Below are positions 29,974 to 37,184 of a DNA stretch of 64,000 nucleotides, piece after piece. The position numbers and the translations under genes are program-made. Position 1 is the stretch's first letter, and each line of letters begins with the position of its first letter. Under the pieces are notes generated by a model. It made no database searches, had not been told where the DNA came from, and saw nothing but the letters and a program-made list of their open reading frames with translations. The DNA is from Deltaproteobacteria bacterium. GTDB lineage: Bacteria; Desulfobacterota; Binatia; DP-6. The stretch lies in NCBI GenBank assembly GCA_005888095.1, contig VBKF01000102.1:45803-109802 (forward strand), given 5' to 3'.

Positions 29974-29994
29974 AGCCCTCGGCTCGGGCTGGTC

Positions 29995-31212
29995 TCAGCG
30001 CTTCCGCTTCGGCGAGGTTCCGAGGAGATCGCCGAGCGTCCCGAGGCTCGACTTCTCGCTCGACTGCGCGAGCACCTGCTCCGTATCGCGCCGCTCCTCC
30101 GCCTCGGCCGCGTCCTTCGCCTGCTTGGCGCCCTCGACCATCGAGAGCCCGATGCGCCGCTTCGCGACGTCGAGCTCGACGACCGTGACGTCGACGGCGT
30201 CGCCGATCGACACGATCTGCCGCGGATGGGACACGCGGCGGTCGAGCGCCAGGCGCGAGACGTGCACCAGCCCGTCGAGGCCGGGCGCGAGCTCCACGAA
30301 CGCCCCGAACTCCTCGAGCCGTCGGACCGTGCCGCGCACGCTGGCTCCCACCGGGAAGCGCTCGGCCGCCGTCGCCCACGGATCGGGAGCGAGCGCGCGG
30401 AGGGACAGCCCGATGCGGCCACGGCCGCCCTTCGGGTCGGGCTCGAGCTTCACGACCTGGGCCTCCACCCGCTGGCCCACCTGCAGCACGTCGGAGGGGT
30501 GGGACGCACGGGCGTGGCCGAGCTCGCTCACGTGGATCAGGCCGTCGACGCCGCCGAGGTCGACAAACGCCCCGAAGTCGCGGAGCGACGTCACCGTGCC
30601 CGCGACGGTCGCGCCCACGCGAAGCTCGGCCCAGACCGCCCGGGCCTGCTCCGCGGCCTCCTCCTCGAGCAGCTGCCGCCGCGAGACGACGACGTTCCGA
30701 CCGCCCGCCTCGAGCTTCGTGATCCGGAAGCGGAGGCGCTGCCCGACGTACTGCGCGCCCTCGACTCGCCGCCGGTCGATCTGCGACCCCGGGCAGAAGG
30801 CGCGTACGCTCCCGAGCTGGACGTCGTAGCCGCCCTTGTTCTCGCCGGTGACGAGGCCCTCGATCGCGATCCCGTGCGCAAACGCCTGCTCGAGCTCCCC
30901 GGGGACGTGCCCGCCACGGCCGGCGACCCGCTTGAGCACGATCGACCCGGAGCGGGCCCCGTCGTCGACCACCGTCGCCTCGATCTCGTCGCCCTCGTGG
31001 AGCTGCACCTCACCCGTCGCGGGGTCGCGGAACTCGCCGAGGTCGATCGTCGCCTCGGCCTTGCCGCCGACGGAGACAAAGGCCGCCGCGGCGCCGACGG
31101 CGATGACCCGCCCGCGGACGACGTCCCCGGCGGCGAGACGGCGCTCGCGCGTGCGCGCCCCCTCGCTGGCCGCGAAAAGGGCCGCGAAGTCCTCCTCGTC
31201 GGGTCCCGCCAT
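29995..31212 (-). CDS. S1-domain RNA-binding protein (S1-like, second copy)
   Basis: 405 aa with four S1 domains (about 28-95, 108-175, 195-265, 285-355) and a charged tail. GAFVDLGGVDGLIHVSELG and GAFVELAPGLDGLVHVSRL are typical S1 repeats. It is shorter than, and clearly distinct from, rpsA at the left edge. Deltaproteobacterial genomes often carry such an extra S1 protein; its RNA targets are not known. ATG 31212. A TATATATAA stretch just upstream gives it an unusually clear AT-rich promoter for this genome. Confidence 0.85.
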   Translation of the reverse strand: MAGPDEEDFAALFAASEGARTRERRLAAGDVVRGRVIAVGAAAAFVSVGGKAEATIDLGEFRDPATGEVQLHEGDEIEATVVDDGARSGSIVLKRVAGRGGHVPGELEQAFAHGIAIEGLVTGENKGGYDVQLGSVRAFCPGSQIDRRRVEGAQYVGQRLRFRITKLEAGGRNVVVSRRQLLEEEAAEQARAVWAELRVGATVAGTVTSLRDFGAFVDLGGVDGLIHVSELGHARASHPSDVLQVGQRVEAQVVKLEPDPKGGRGRIGLSLRALAPDPWATAAERFPVGASVRGTVRRLEEFGAFVELAPGLDGLVHVSRLALDRRVSHPRQIVSIGDAVDVTVVELDVAKRRIGLSMVEGAKQAKDAAEAEERRDTEQVLAQSSEKSSLGTLGDLLGTSPKRKR

Positions 31213-31222
31213 GCCTCGGTCC

Positions 31223-31233
31223 TTTTATATATA
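31223..31233 (-). promoter_or_regulatory. AT-rich -10-like element of the S1-like gene
   Basis: Plus-strand TTTTATATATA, i.e. TATATATAAAA on the coding strand, 11 bp upstream of the ATG at 31212, in a 90-bp divergent spacer shared with rnhA. It contains TATATA/TATAAA -10 matches, but no convincing -35 lies 16-18 nt upstream, and the AAAAGGA that follows doubles as the ribosome binding site. The leader would be very short. Confidence 0.3.
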
Positions 31234-31302
31234 CCGGGCATCGCCGCGCGACGCGATCCGCACCATGTTGATGCCCGGCCACGGCGGAGGGTAGGCAAGG
31301 CC

Positions 31303-32058
31303 ATGGCGGACATGCCGATCGTCGTCTTCGCGGACGGGGCCGCGAAAGGGAACCCCGGGCCGGGAGGCTGGGGCGCGATCGTCGTCACCCCCGACGGCCA
31401 GGTGACCGAGCTCGGCGGCGGCACGGGTCACACGACGAACAATCGGATGGAGCTGACCGCGGCCATCGAGGCGCTCCGGCACGTCGGCCGGTCGGCCGGC
31501 CCGGTCGCCGTCCACACCGACTCGGCCTACGTCATCCGCGGCATCCGCGACTGGATCCACGGCTGGCGGCGGCGCGGCTGGCGGACCGCCGGGGGCGGCG
31601 ACGTGGTGAACCGCGATCTCTGGGAGACGCTCGCGGCGGTCGAGGCGCGCGCGGGAAACGTCGCGTGGCACCACGTCCGTGGCCACCAAGGCATTGCGGG
31701 CAACGAGCGCGCCGACGAGATCGCGAACGCGTTTGCCGCCGGCCAGCGGCCGACGCTCTACCGCGGTCCGCTCGTCCGCTACGACGTGGCGGTCCTGGAC
31801 ATCCCGGACGATACCAGTCTTCCCCGGCGCGCGTCGGGCCCGCGGGCCGGTGATCGCAAGAGCGCCCCGCATTCGTATCTCAGCGTCGTCGATGGCCGAC
31901 CCATGCGTCACGCCACCTGGGCCGAATGCGAGCGGCGGGTGAAGGGCAGGTCGGGAGCCCGCTTCAAGAAGGCGATGAGCCCGGCGGACGAGGAAGCCAT
32001 CCTCCGGAGCTGGGGATTCTCCGCGGACGACCTCCGACGGCTCGCCGATCAGACCTGA
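31303..32058 (+). CDS. rnhA: Ribonuclease HI with C-terminal viroplasmin-like domain
   Basis: 251 aa. RNase H fold at 1-150 with catalytic D11 (FADG), E50 (NRMELTAA), D73 (HTDSAYV) and D138 (ERADEIA). It cuts the RNA of RNA-DNA hybrids. Residues 191-240 (SYLSVVDGRPMRHATWAEC... GRSGARFKKAMSPADEE) resemble the viroplasmin/hybrid-binding domain that eukaryotic and some bacterial RNases H carry at the N-terminus; here it is at the C-terminus after a ~40-residue linker. ATG 31303, with AAGG just upstream. Confidence 0.9.
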   Translation: MADMPIVVFADGAAKGNPGPGGWGAIVVTPDGQVTELGGGTGHTTNNRMELTAAIEALRHVGRSAGPVAVHTDSAYVIRGIRDWIHGWRRRGWRTAGGGDVVNRDLWETLAAVEARAGNVAWHHVRGHQGIAGNERADEIANAFAAGQRPTLYRGPLVRYDVAVLDIPDDTSLPRRASGPRAGDRKSAPHSYLSVVDGRPMRHATWAECERRVKGRSGARFKKAMSPADEEAILRSWGFSADDLRRLADQT

Positions 32059-32070
32059 CGGTCGACCATG

Positions 32071-32631
32071 TCACGGCAGACAGCGAAGCGTGTACTCCGT
32101 GCGGTCCAAGCCGGGCAGGTTGGGCCGCTGGACAACCCGGGTTTCGCCGACGGGGACGACCACCGTCTCCCTCGGCTCCGGTCCACACACCTCCAGGCAG
32201 AAGAAGCCGAACGTACAGGAGCCGTCGACCTGCCCGTCGAAGTCGCAACGCCCCTCCTCGGGTGGACCGAGCATCCCGTCCTGGCAGCTCCGGGTGACTG
32301 CGGTGCACTGGGGGTCGCCGTCGCAGGTCGCGGGCGCCTGACACCGCAGGACGAGCCTGCCACGCACCCGGCTCCGGTTGACCGGCACCCTGATTGGGTG
32401 CTCGAGGTCACAGACAAACACCGGTCCGGGAGGGAAACAGAGCCTACAGAGGGGACAACGGACGAAGGTGCAGATGCCGTCGGTCTGACCATCGGCGTCG
32501 CACTCAACGGGGCGAGTGACCGTCGGCGGCCCCGTCAGGCCCTCCACGCACTTCACCCGTCGCCGAGCCGCCGCCGGGGCCCCACGGAAAAGCAGCGCAC
32601 TGGACATTACGATGAGGACCAGACGCTGCAT
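32071..32631 (-). CDS. Secreted Cys-rich protein, unknown function
   Basis: 186 aa from ATG 32631 (MQRLVLIVMSSALLF, signal peptide); an ATG at 32646 adds five residues. About 17 cysteines in the mature part. Two related segments contain CDADGQTDGICTF and CDFDGQVDGSCTF, acidic Ca-loop-like turns closed by Cys, about 90 residues apart, suggesting an internal duplication. The pattern recalls Cys-rich modules in surface proteins of Deltaproteobacteria, but I recognise no named family. It sits alone between rnhA and an LLM oxidoreductase. Confidence 0.65.
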   Translation of the reverse strand: MQRLVLIVMSSALLFRGAPAAARRRVKCVEGLTGPPTVTRPVECDADGQTDGICTFVRCPLCRLCFPPGPVFVCDLEHPIRVPVNRSRVRGRLVLRCQAPATCDGDPQCTAVTRSCQDGMLGPPEEGRCDFDGQVDGSCTFGFFCLEVCGPEPRETVVVPVGETRVVQRPNLPGLDRTEYTLRCLP

Positions 32632-32729
32632 GGCGACTGGCAGCACGATACTACCGGAGTGCCGCGTGGTCGACCTGTCGATGGACGGCGCCGGCTGTCA
32701 CGAACGGGGTAGGCGACGGCGGCGTTCCC

Positions 32730-33596
32730 CTACCCTGCGACCTTCCCGACCAGGTCGTGCGCCGCCTGCTCGACGACGCGCAGCACGGCGGCCTCGTCGC
32801 GCGCGCGCGGTTGGTACAGGATCAAGCGGCGTACCCCGAGCTCGGCGAAGCGCTTCGCGGCCTCCACGTCCAGCACCGGCCGCTCGCGCTCGGGCGGGGG
32901 CGTGATGCTCACCTCGACGTCCTCAAAGCGACGGCCGACCGCCGCGCACGCCTGTTTGAGGCCCTCGATGCACGCCCGCGTCTTCTCGAGATCGAGCGCG
33001 AAGCCGTACCAGCCCTTGGCGAGGCGCGCGGCGCGGCGGAACGCCTCCGGCGTGTGGCCGCCGAAGACGATCTCGGGATGCGGCTTCTGCAGCGGCCGGG
33101 GCATCGCCTGGATGCCGGCGAACGACACGAACCGGCCCTCGAACGCCGGCTTCTCCATCGTCCACAGCGCGAGCATCGCCGCCAGGTACTCCTCGCTCCG
33201 CGCGCCCTTCTGCGCGAACGGGATGCCGAGCGCGTCGAACTCCGGCTTCAGGTAGCCGACGCCGATCCCAAAGATCAGCCGGCCCCGCGAGAGCACGTCG
33301 AGCGAGGCGAGCTGCTTGGCGAGGACGAGGGGGTTCCGCTGCGGCAGGATGATGATGCCCGTGCCGAGGCGGATCGTCCTCGTGTGCGCGGCAAGGAAGG
33401 CGAGCGCGACGGCGGGATCGAGGATGGGAGTCCCCGGGGGCGAGGGCGAGGGTGGCACCTGCGGGTCGGGAAGCACGACGTGCTCGCCGGTCCAGAGGCT
33501 CTCGAAGCCCGCCGCCTCGGCCGCGATCGCGACCTTCGCCGCGACCGCAGGGTCGGCGCAGGCGCCGATGTTGGTCGCGAACAGTCCGATCTTCAT
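32730..33596 (-). CDS. LLM-class (F420-type) oxidoreductase
   Basis: 288 aa luciferase-like TIM barrel. MKIGLFATNIG at the start, ESLWTGEHVVLPD, LGTGIIILPQRNPLVLAKQLASLDVLSRGR (cofactor-phosphate loop), FGIGVGYLKPEFDALGIPF and IVFGGHTPEAFRRAARLAKGW are signatures of the TIGR03619-type F420-dependent group. Cofactor choice (F420 or FMN) is not proven. Divergent from the D-aminoacylase gene by 156 bp, and similar to a second LLM gene at 35572-36444. Confidence 0.88.
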   Translation of the reverse strand: MKIGLFATNIGACADPAVAAKVAIAAEAAGFESLWTGEHVVLPDPQVPPSPSPPGTPILDPAVALAFLAAHTRTIRLGTGIIILPQRNPLVLAKQLASLDVLSRGRLIFGIGVGYLKPEFDALGIPFAQKGARSEEYLAAMLALWTMEKPAFEGRFVSFAGIQAMPRPLQKPHPEIVFGGHTPEAFRRAARLAKGWYGFALDLEKTRACIEGLKQACAAVGRRFEDVEVSITPPPERERPVLDVEAAKRFAELGVRRLILYQPRARDEAAVLRVVEQAAHDLVGKVAG

Positions 33597-33752
33597 GGCG
33601 CGACTCGTCGAGGCCGACTGCGGCGTCGTCGGTGGCGCAGTAGTCGACCAGGCAGACGGTGTCAACGTGCGCCCGCGCCGGGCGTTGACATGATGCTTCG
33701 AGATGCCGCAAGACGAGCGGCAGCCTGCCTCGGGCGGGATGAGGAGCGCGTG

Positions 33753-35453
33753 ATGGCCGACTTCGACCTCGTCATCAAGGACGGCATCGTCATCGACGGG
33801 ACGCGGTCGCAGCGCTACCGCGCCGACGTCGGCATCCGGGCCGGGCGCGTCGCCGCGCTCGGGCGGCTGCGGACGACCGACGCCGCGCGGGCGCTCGACG
33901 CCACCGGGATGATCGTCGCACCCGGCTTCATCGACCTGCACACGCACTACGACGCGCAGCTCTTCTGGGACCCCTACCTCACGCTGTCGGGCTGGCACGG
34001 GGTCACCTCGGTGGTCATCGGCAACTGCGGCTTCGGCTTCGCGCCGATGCGCCCGGAGATGCGCGAGCGCGCCATGCTGACCATGACGCGCGTCGAGGCG
34101 ATCCCCCACGAGTCGATGCGGCAGGGACTTCCCTGGGACTGGGTCACCTACCCCGAGTTCCTCGACAGCGTCGAGCGCCGGCCGAAGGCCCTGAACGTGC
34201 TGCCCTACGTGCCGGTGGCGCCGCTCCTCGTCTGGGTCCTCGGCTTCGAGCGCGCCAAGGCCGGCGCGATGCCGACCGACGCCGAGCACCGCGAGCTCCG
34301 CCGCCTCCTGCACGAGGGGATGGACGCGGGCGGCTGCGGATGGTCGGCGCAGCGGCTCCACCCCGAGGGCCCGGGCGCCGTCCAGCGCGACTACGACGGC
34401 GGACCGATGGTCACCGACATCATGCACGACGCGACCGCGCTCCAGCTCGCGGAGGTGCTCGCCGAGCGCAACCATGGCTTCATGCAGATGGCGCTGGCGA
34501 CCGCCGACGGCGCGCACGACTTCGCGCACATCGAGCAGCTCGCCGAGGTGAGCGGCCGCCCGATCCTCTACAACGTCGTCCAGTCGTTCGTTCGCTACCC
34601 AGAGGCGCACCGCGGGCTGATCGCCTGGCTCGACGCCTGCCGCCGGCGCGGCGTCCGGGTCTACGGCCAAGGCGTCACCACCACCGCCGCCTTCACCTTC
34701 ACGTTCGAGGACTGGAACCTCTTCGACGACGACCCCGCCTGGGTCGAGGCAACGGTCGGCACCGTCGCCGAGCGCAAGCGGAAGCTCGCCGACCCCGCCC
34801 GGCGCCCGCGGCTCCGGGCGTACGATTCGGGGATCGTCACGGTGCCGATCGCCGAGACCGTCGTCCTCGACTGCTTCACGCCCGCGACCAAGCCGTTCGA
34901 GAACCTGACCATCGCCGAGGTGGCCGAGCGGACGGGCAAGCATCCGGTCGACGCCATGCTCGACCTCGCCGTCGCCGACGACCTGCGGACCGTCTTCTAC
35001 GCCGAGCCGGCGAACGTCGACCGCGCCGCGCTGCGCGAGATCATCGACTACGAGTGGATCGTCCCCGGGGTCTCCGACGGCGGCGCGCACACCAAGTTCT
35101 TCACCGGCGGCCGCTACCCGACCGAGTTCCTGAGCCGCATCGTGCGCGAGGAGCAGATGTGCTCGCTCGAGCACGCCCACTGGCGGCTCTCCGCCCTCCC
35201 CGCCCACTGCGCCGGTTTCCGCGACCGGGGGACGCTCGTCGAGGGCGCGCCGGCCGACATCGTCGTCTACGACCCGGAGCGGCTCGAATGCCTGCCGACC
35301 GAGGTGGCGCACGATTTCCCGGGCGGGGAGTGGCGGCGCATCCAGCGGGCGCGGGGCTATCGCTTCGTCCTGGTCAACGGCGGGGTGACGATCGAGGACG
35401 ATCGCGAGACGGGGATTTACTCCGGGCGCTTACTCCGGCACGGGGCCCTGTGA
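33753..35453 (+). CDS. N-acyl-D-amino-acid deacylase family amidohydrolase
   Basis: 566 aa. MADFDLVIKDGIVIDGTRS opens the metal-dependent amidohydrolase fold; APGFIDLHTHYDAQLFWDP has the metal-binding HxH; GNCGFGFAP, SDGGAHTKFF (Asp metal ligand) and the C-terminal GAPADIVVYDPE are typical of D-aminoacylase/dihydroorotase-like enzymes. It hydrolyses N-acyl bonds; substrate not determined. ATG 33753 has a GAGGAG Shine-Dalgarno. Flanked by two LLM oxidoreductases, suggesting a catabolic pathway for an unidentified compound. Confidence 0.9.
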   Translation: MADFDLVIKDGIVIDGTRSQRYRADVGIRAGRVAALGRLRTTDAARALDATGMIVAPGFIDLHTHYDAQLFWDPYLTLSGWHGVTSVVIGNCGFGFAPMRPEMRERAMLTMTRVEAIPHESMRQGLPWDWVTYPEFLDSVERRPKALNVLPYVPVAPLLVWVLGFERAKAGAMPTDAEHRELRRLLHEGMDAGGCGWSAQRLHPEGPGAVQRDYDGGPMVTDIMHDATALQLAEVLAERNHGFMQMALATADGAHDFAHIEQLAEVSGRPILYNVVQSFVRYPEAHRGLIAWLDACRRRGVRVYGQGVTTTAAFTFTFEDWNLFDDDPAWVEATVGTVAERKRKLADPARRPRLRAYDSGIVTVPIAETVVLDCFTPATKPFENLTIAEVAERTGKHPVDAMLDLAVADDLRTVFYAEPANVDRAALREIIDYEWIVPGVSDGGAHTKFFTGGRYPTEFLSRIVREEQMCSLEHAHWRLSALPAHCAGFRDRGTLVEGAPADIVVYDPERLECLPTEVAHDFPGGEWRRIQRARGYRFVLVNGGVTIEDDRETGIYSGRLLRHGAL

Positions 35454-35459
35454 GGAGCT

Positions 35460-35585
35460 CTGAGCGACTGGTCGCGACGCGAGTTCATCCGCACGGTCGG
35501 GGCCGCGGGGACGGCCGCCGCCCTGCTCGGCCCGCGCGCCGTGGCGCAGGCCGCGCCGGCCAAGCGCAGCCTCAGGAAGGGCTGA
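35460..35585 (+). pseudogene. Orphan Tat signal peptide (remnant gene)
   Basis: Starting six bases after the deacylase stop, the frame encodes SDWSRREFIRTVGAAG, then a hydrophobic stretch ending in LLGPRAVAQAAP and stopping after KRSLRKG. This is a complete twin-arginine signal peptide with no mature protein behind it. The frame has only a CTG start codon and its 3' end overlaps the stop of the convergent LLM gene. The likely history is a Tat-exported protein truncated by deletion. A real 41-residue peptide cannot be ruled out. Confidence 0.55.
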
Positions 35586-36444
35586 GCTTCGCGATGATAC
35601 GCTCGCCGAACTCGTGCAGCCCCGCGCACAGGCCCTCCTGGTCGAAGGCGGGAGGCGGGATCGTGAGACGCGCCACGCCGAGATCCTGGTAGCGGCGCAC
35701 GGTGTCGAGATCCATGGCGGCGCGGCCCGCCGTGATCTCGACGTCGCGAGGGTTCCGTCCGAGGCGGGCGCATTCCTCGCCGAGCGCCGCGAGGAGGGCC
35801 TTCAGCTTCTCGGGGGTGTCGACGCCGGGAAAGAAGCCGTCGCCGTAGCGGGCGGCGCGCCGGACCGCGAGCGGCGTGTGCCCCCCGACGACGATCGGCA
35901 CACCCGGCCGTTGCACCGGCTTCGGATTCGACTCGAGCGGCGGCCAGCGGAAGTACTTCCCCGCGAATGCCTCCGGCGTCTCCTTCCACAGCGAGCGGAG
36001 CGCGCGCACCGCCTCGGCCGTGCGCGCCGCCCGGTCCTCGAACGGGATGCCGAGCGCCTCGAACTCCTCGCGCAGCCACCCGATGCCGATGCCGAGGATC
36101 GCCCGGCCGCTCGACAGCACGTCGAGCGTCGCCACCTCCTTGGCGACGTAGATCGGATGGCGCTGCGGCAGGAGCAGGATGCCGGTGGCGAGCCGGAGCT
36201 TCGTCGTCACCGCGGCCGCGAAGGTGAGCGCGAGGAGCGGGTCGGGGAGCGGGATGTTCTCGGGCCCGGGGATCTTCCCGGAGGGGCTGTACGGGTAGAC
36301 CGAGCGGTAGCCCACCGGGATGACGACGTGCTCGACGGCCCAGATCGACTCGATGCCGACGTCCTCCGCCGTGCGCGCGAGGTGCGCGAGGTTGTCCGGG
36401 AAGCCGAAGGGGCCCGCGTTGGCGTACATCAGTCCGAATTTCAT
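35572..36444 (-). CDS. LLM-class (F420-type) oxidoreductase, second copy
   Basis: 290 aa. MKFGLMYANAG, IESIWAVEHVVIPVGY, LATGILLLPQRHPIYVAKEVATLDVLSSGRAILGIG, WLREEFEALGIPFEDRA and VVGGHTPLAVRRAARYGDGFFPGV: same family as the gene at 32730 but well diverged. The barrel is complete, so it is probably active. Stop at 35572 overlaps the remnant Tat-signal frame from the other strand. No close operon partner; TPR gene follows after 85 bp. Confidence 0.88.
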   Translation of the reverse strand: MKFGLMYANAGPFGFPDNLAHLARTAEDVGIESIWAVEHVVIPVGYRSVYPYSPSGKIPGPENIPLPDPLLALTFAAAVTTKLRLATGILLLPQRHPIYVAKEVATLDVLSSGRAILGIGIGWLREEFEALGIPFEDRAARTAEAVRALRSLWKETPEAFAGKYFRWPPLESNPKPVQRPGVPIVVGGHTPLAVRRAARYGDGFFPGVDTPEKLKALLAALGEECARLGRNPRDVEITAGRAAMDLDTVRRYQDLGVARLTIPPPAFDQEGLCAGLHEFGERIIAKLSPS

Positions 36445-36529
36445 GCCCGGGCCGATAGTCGAGAACGCAGCCCGGGACAAGGGTTGTGGACCGCGGCCGG
36501 GGGGCCCGGGCGGCGGGACGGTTCGTGAC

Positions 36530-37138
36530 CTAGCGCGCCGAACCGCTGGACAAGAGCGCCTGGGCGCGCGCGATGCCCTCCGTATCGGTCTTTCGCTTCG
36601 CGACCTCGAGCGCACGCTCCGCCTCGGCGTGCGCCTCAGCCTCCGCCCCGCGGGCACGGAGCGCCCGGACGAGATCGAGCCGGGGGCCGAGATAGTCGGG
36701 GTCGACCTCCAGCGCGCGGCGGAGCAGCCGCTCGGCCTCCTTCGGGTCACCACCCAGCAGACGCGGCGCGTCGAGCAGCAGGGCGCCCTTGCCGGCCAGC
36801 GCGTCCGCGAAGTCCGGCGCCAGCTCGAGGGTGCGATCGACCTCGCGACGGAGCCGGCGGAGGTCGACCAGCGCTCCGACGCCGAGGCCGGCGCGGCGCA
36901 TCTTCCCCCCGAGGCTGCAGAAGACGGCGAAGTGCGCGAGGGCGTCCCGCTCGTCATCGGCGACCGCTCGTTCGGCACGCGCGAGCGCGCGATCGAGCAT
37001 CGCCGGCCGCTCGGCCTCCGGCGCGTCGTCGGCCCGGTGGCAGAGCGCGAGCGCCTCGCGCGACGCCGGCGTGCCCGGTGGATCGGCGGCCCCCGCGAAA
37101 CTCAGCGCGGCGAGGACGAGTGCGGCGAGGCGATGCAC
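36530..37138 (-). CDS. Exported TPR-repeat protein
   Basis: 202 aa. Signal peptide 1-18 (LAALVLAALSFAGA). Helical pairs with the TPR pattern: ALAHFAVFCSLGGKMRRAG, DRTLELAPDFADALAGKGALLLDAP and AERLLRRALEVDPDYLGPRLDLVRAL, that is three to four repeats, then a short helix. Such proteins are usually scaffolds in the periplasm. No partner is indicated by its neighbours. Confidence 0.7.
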   Translation of the reverse strand: MHRLAALVLAALSFAGAADPPGTPASREALALCHRADDAPEAERPAMLDRALARAERAVADDERDALAHFAVFCSLGGKMRRAGLGVGALVDLRRLRREVDRTLELAPDFADALAGKGALLLDAPRLLGGDPKEAERLLRRALEVDPDYLGPRLDLVRALRARGAEAEAHAEAERALEVAKRKTDTEGIARAQALLSSGSAR

Positions 37139-37184
37139 CCGCCGACGTTAGCAGGCGCCGCCCACCGGACCAACGCCAGCTAGC

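Noticed and set aside
32730..35312. An 860-codon minus-strand frame
   Set aside because: Only its last 288 codons (the LLM enzyme, from ATG 33596) are real; the rest is antisense to the deacylase gene.
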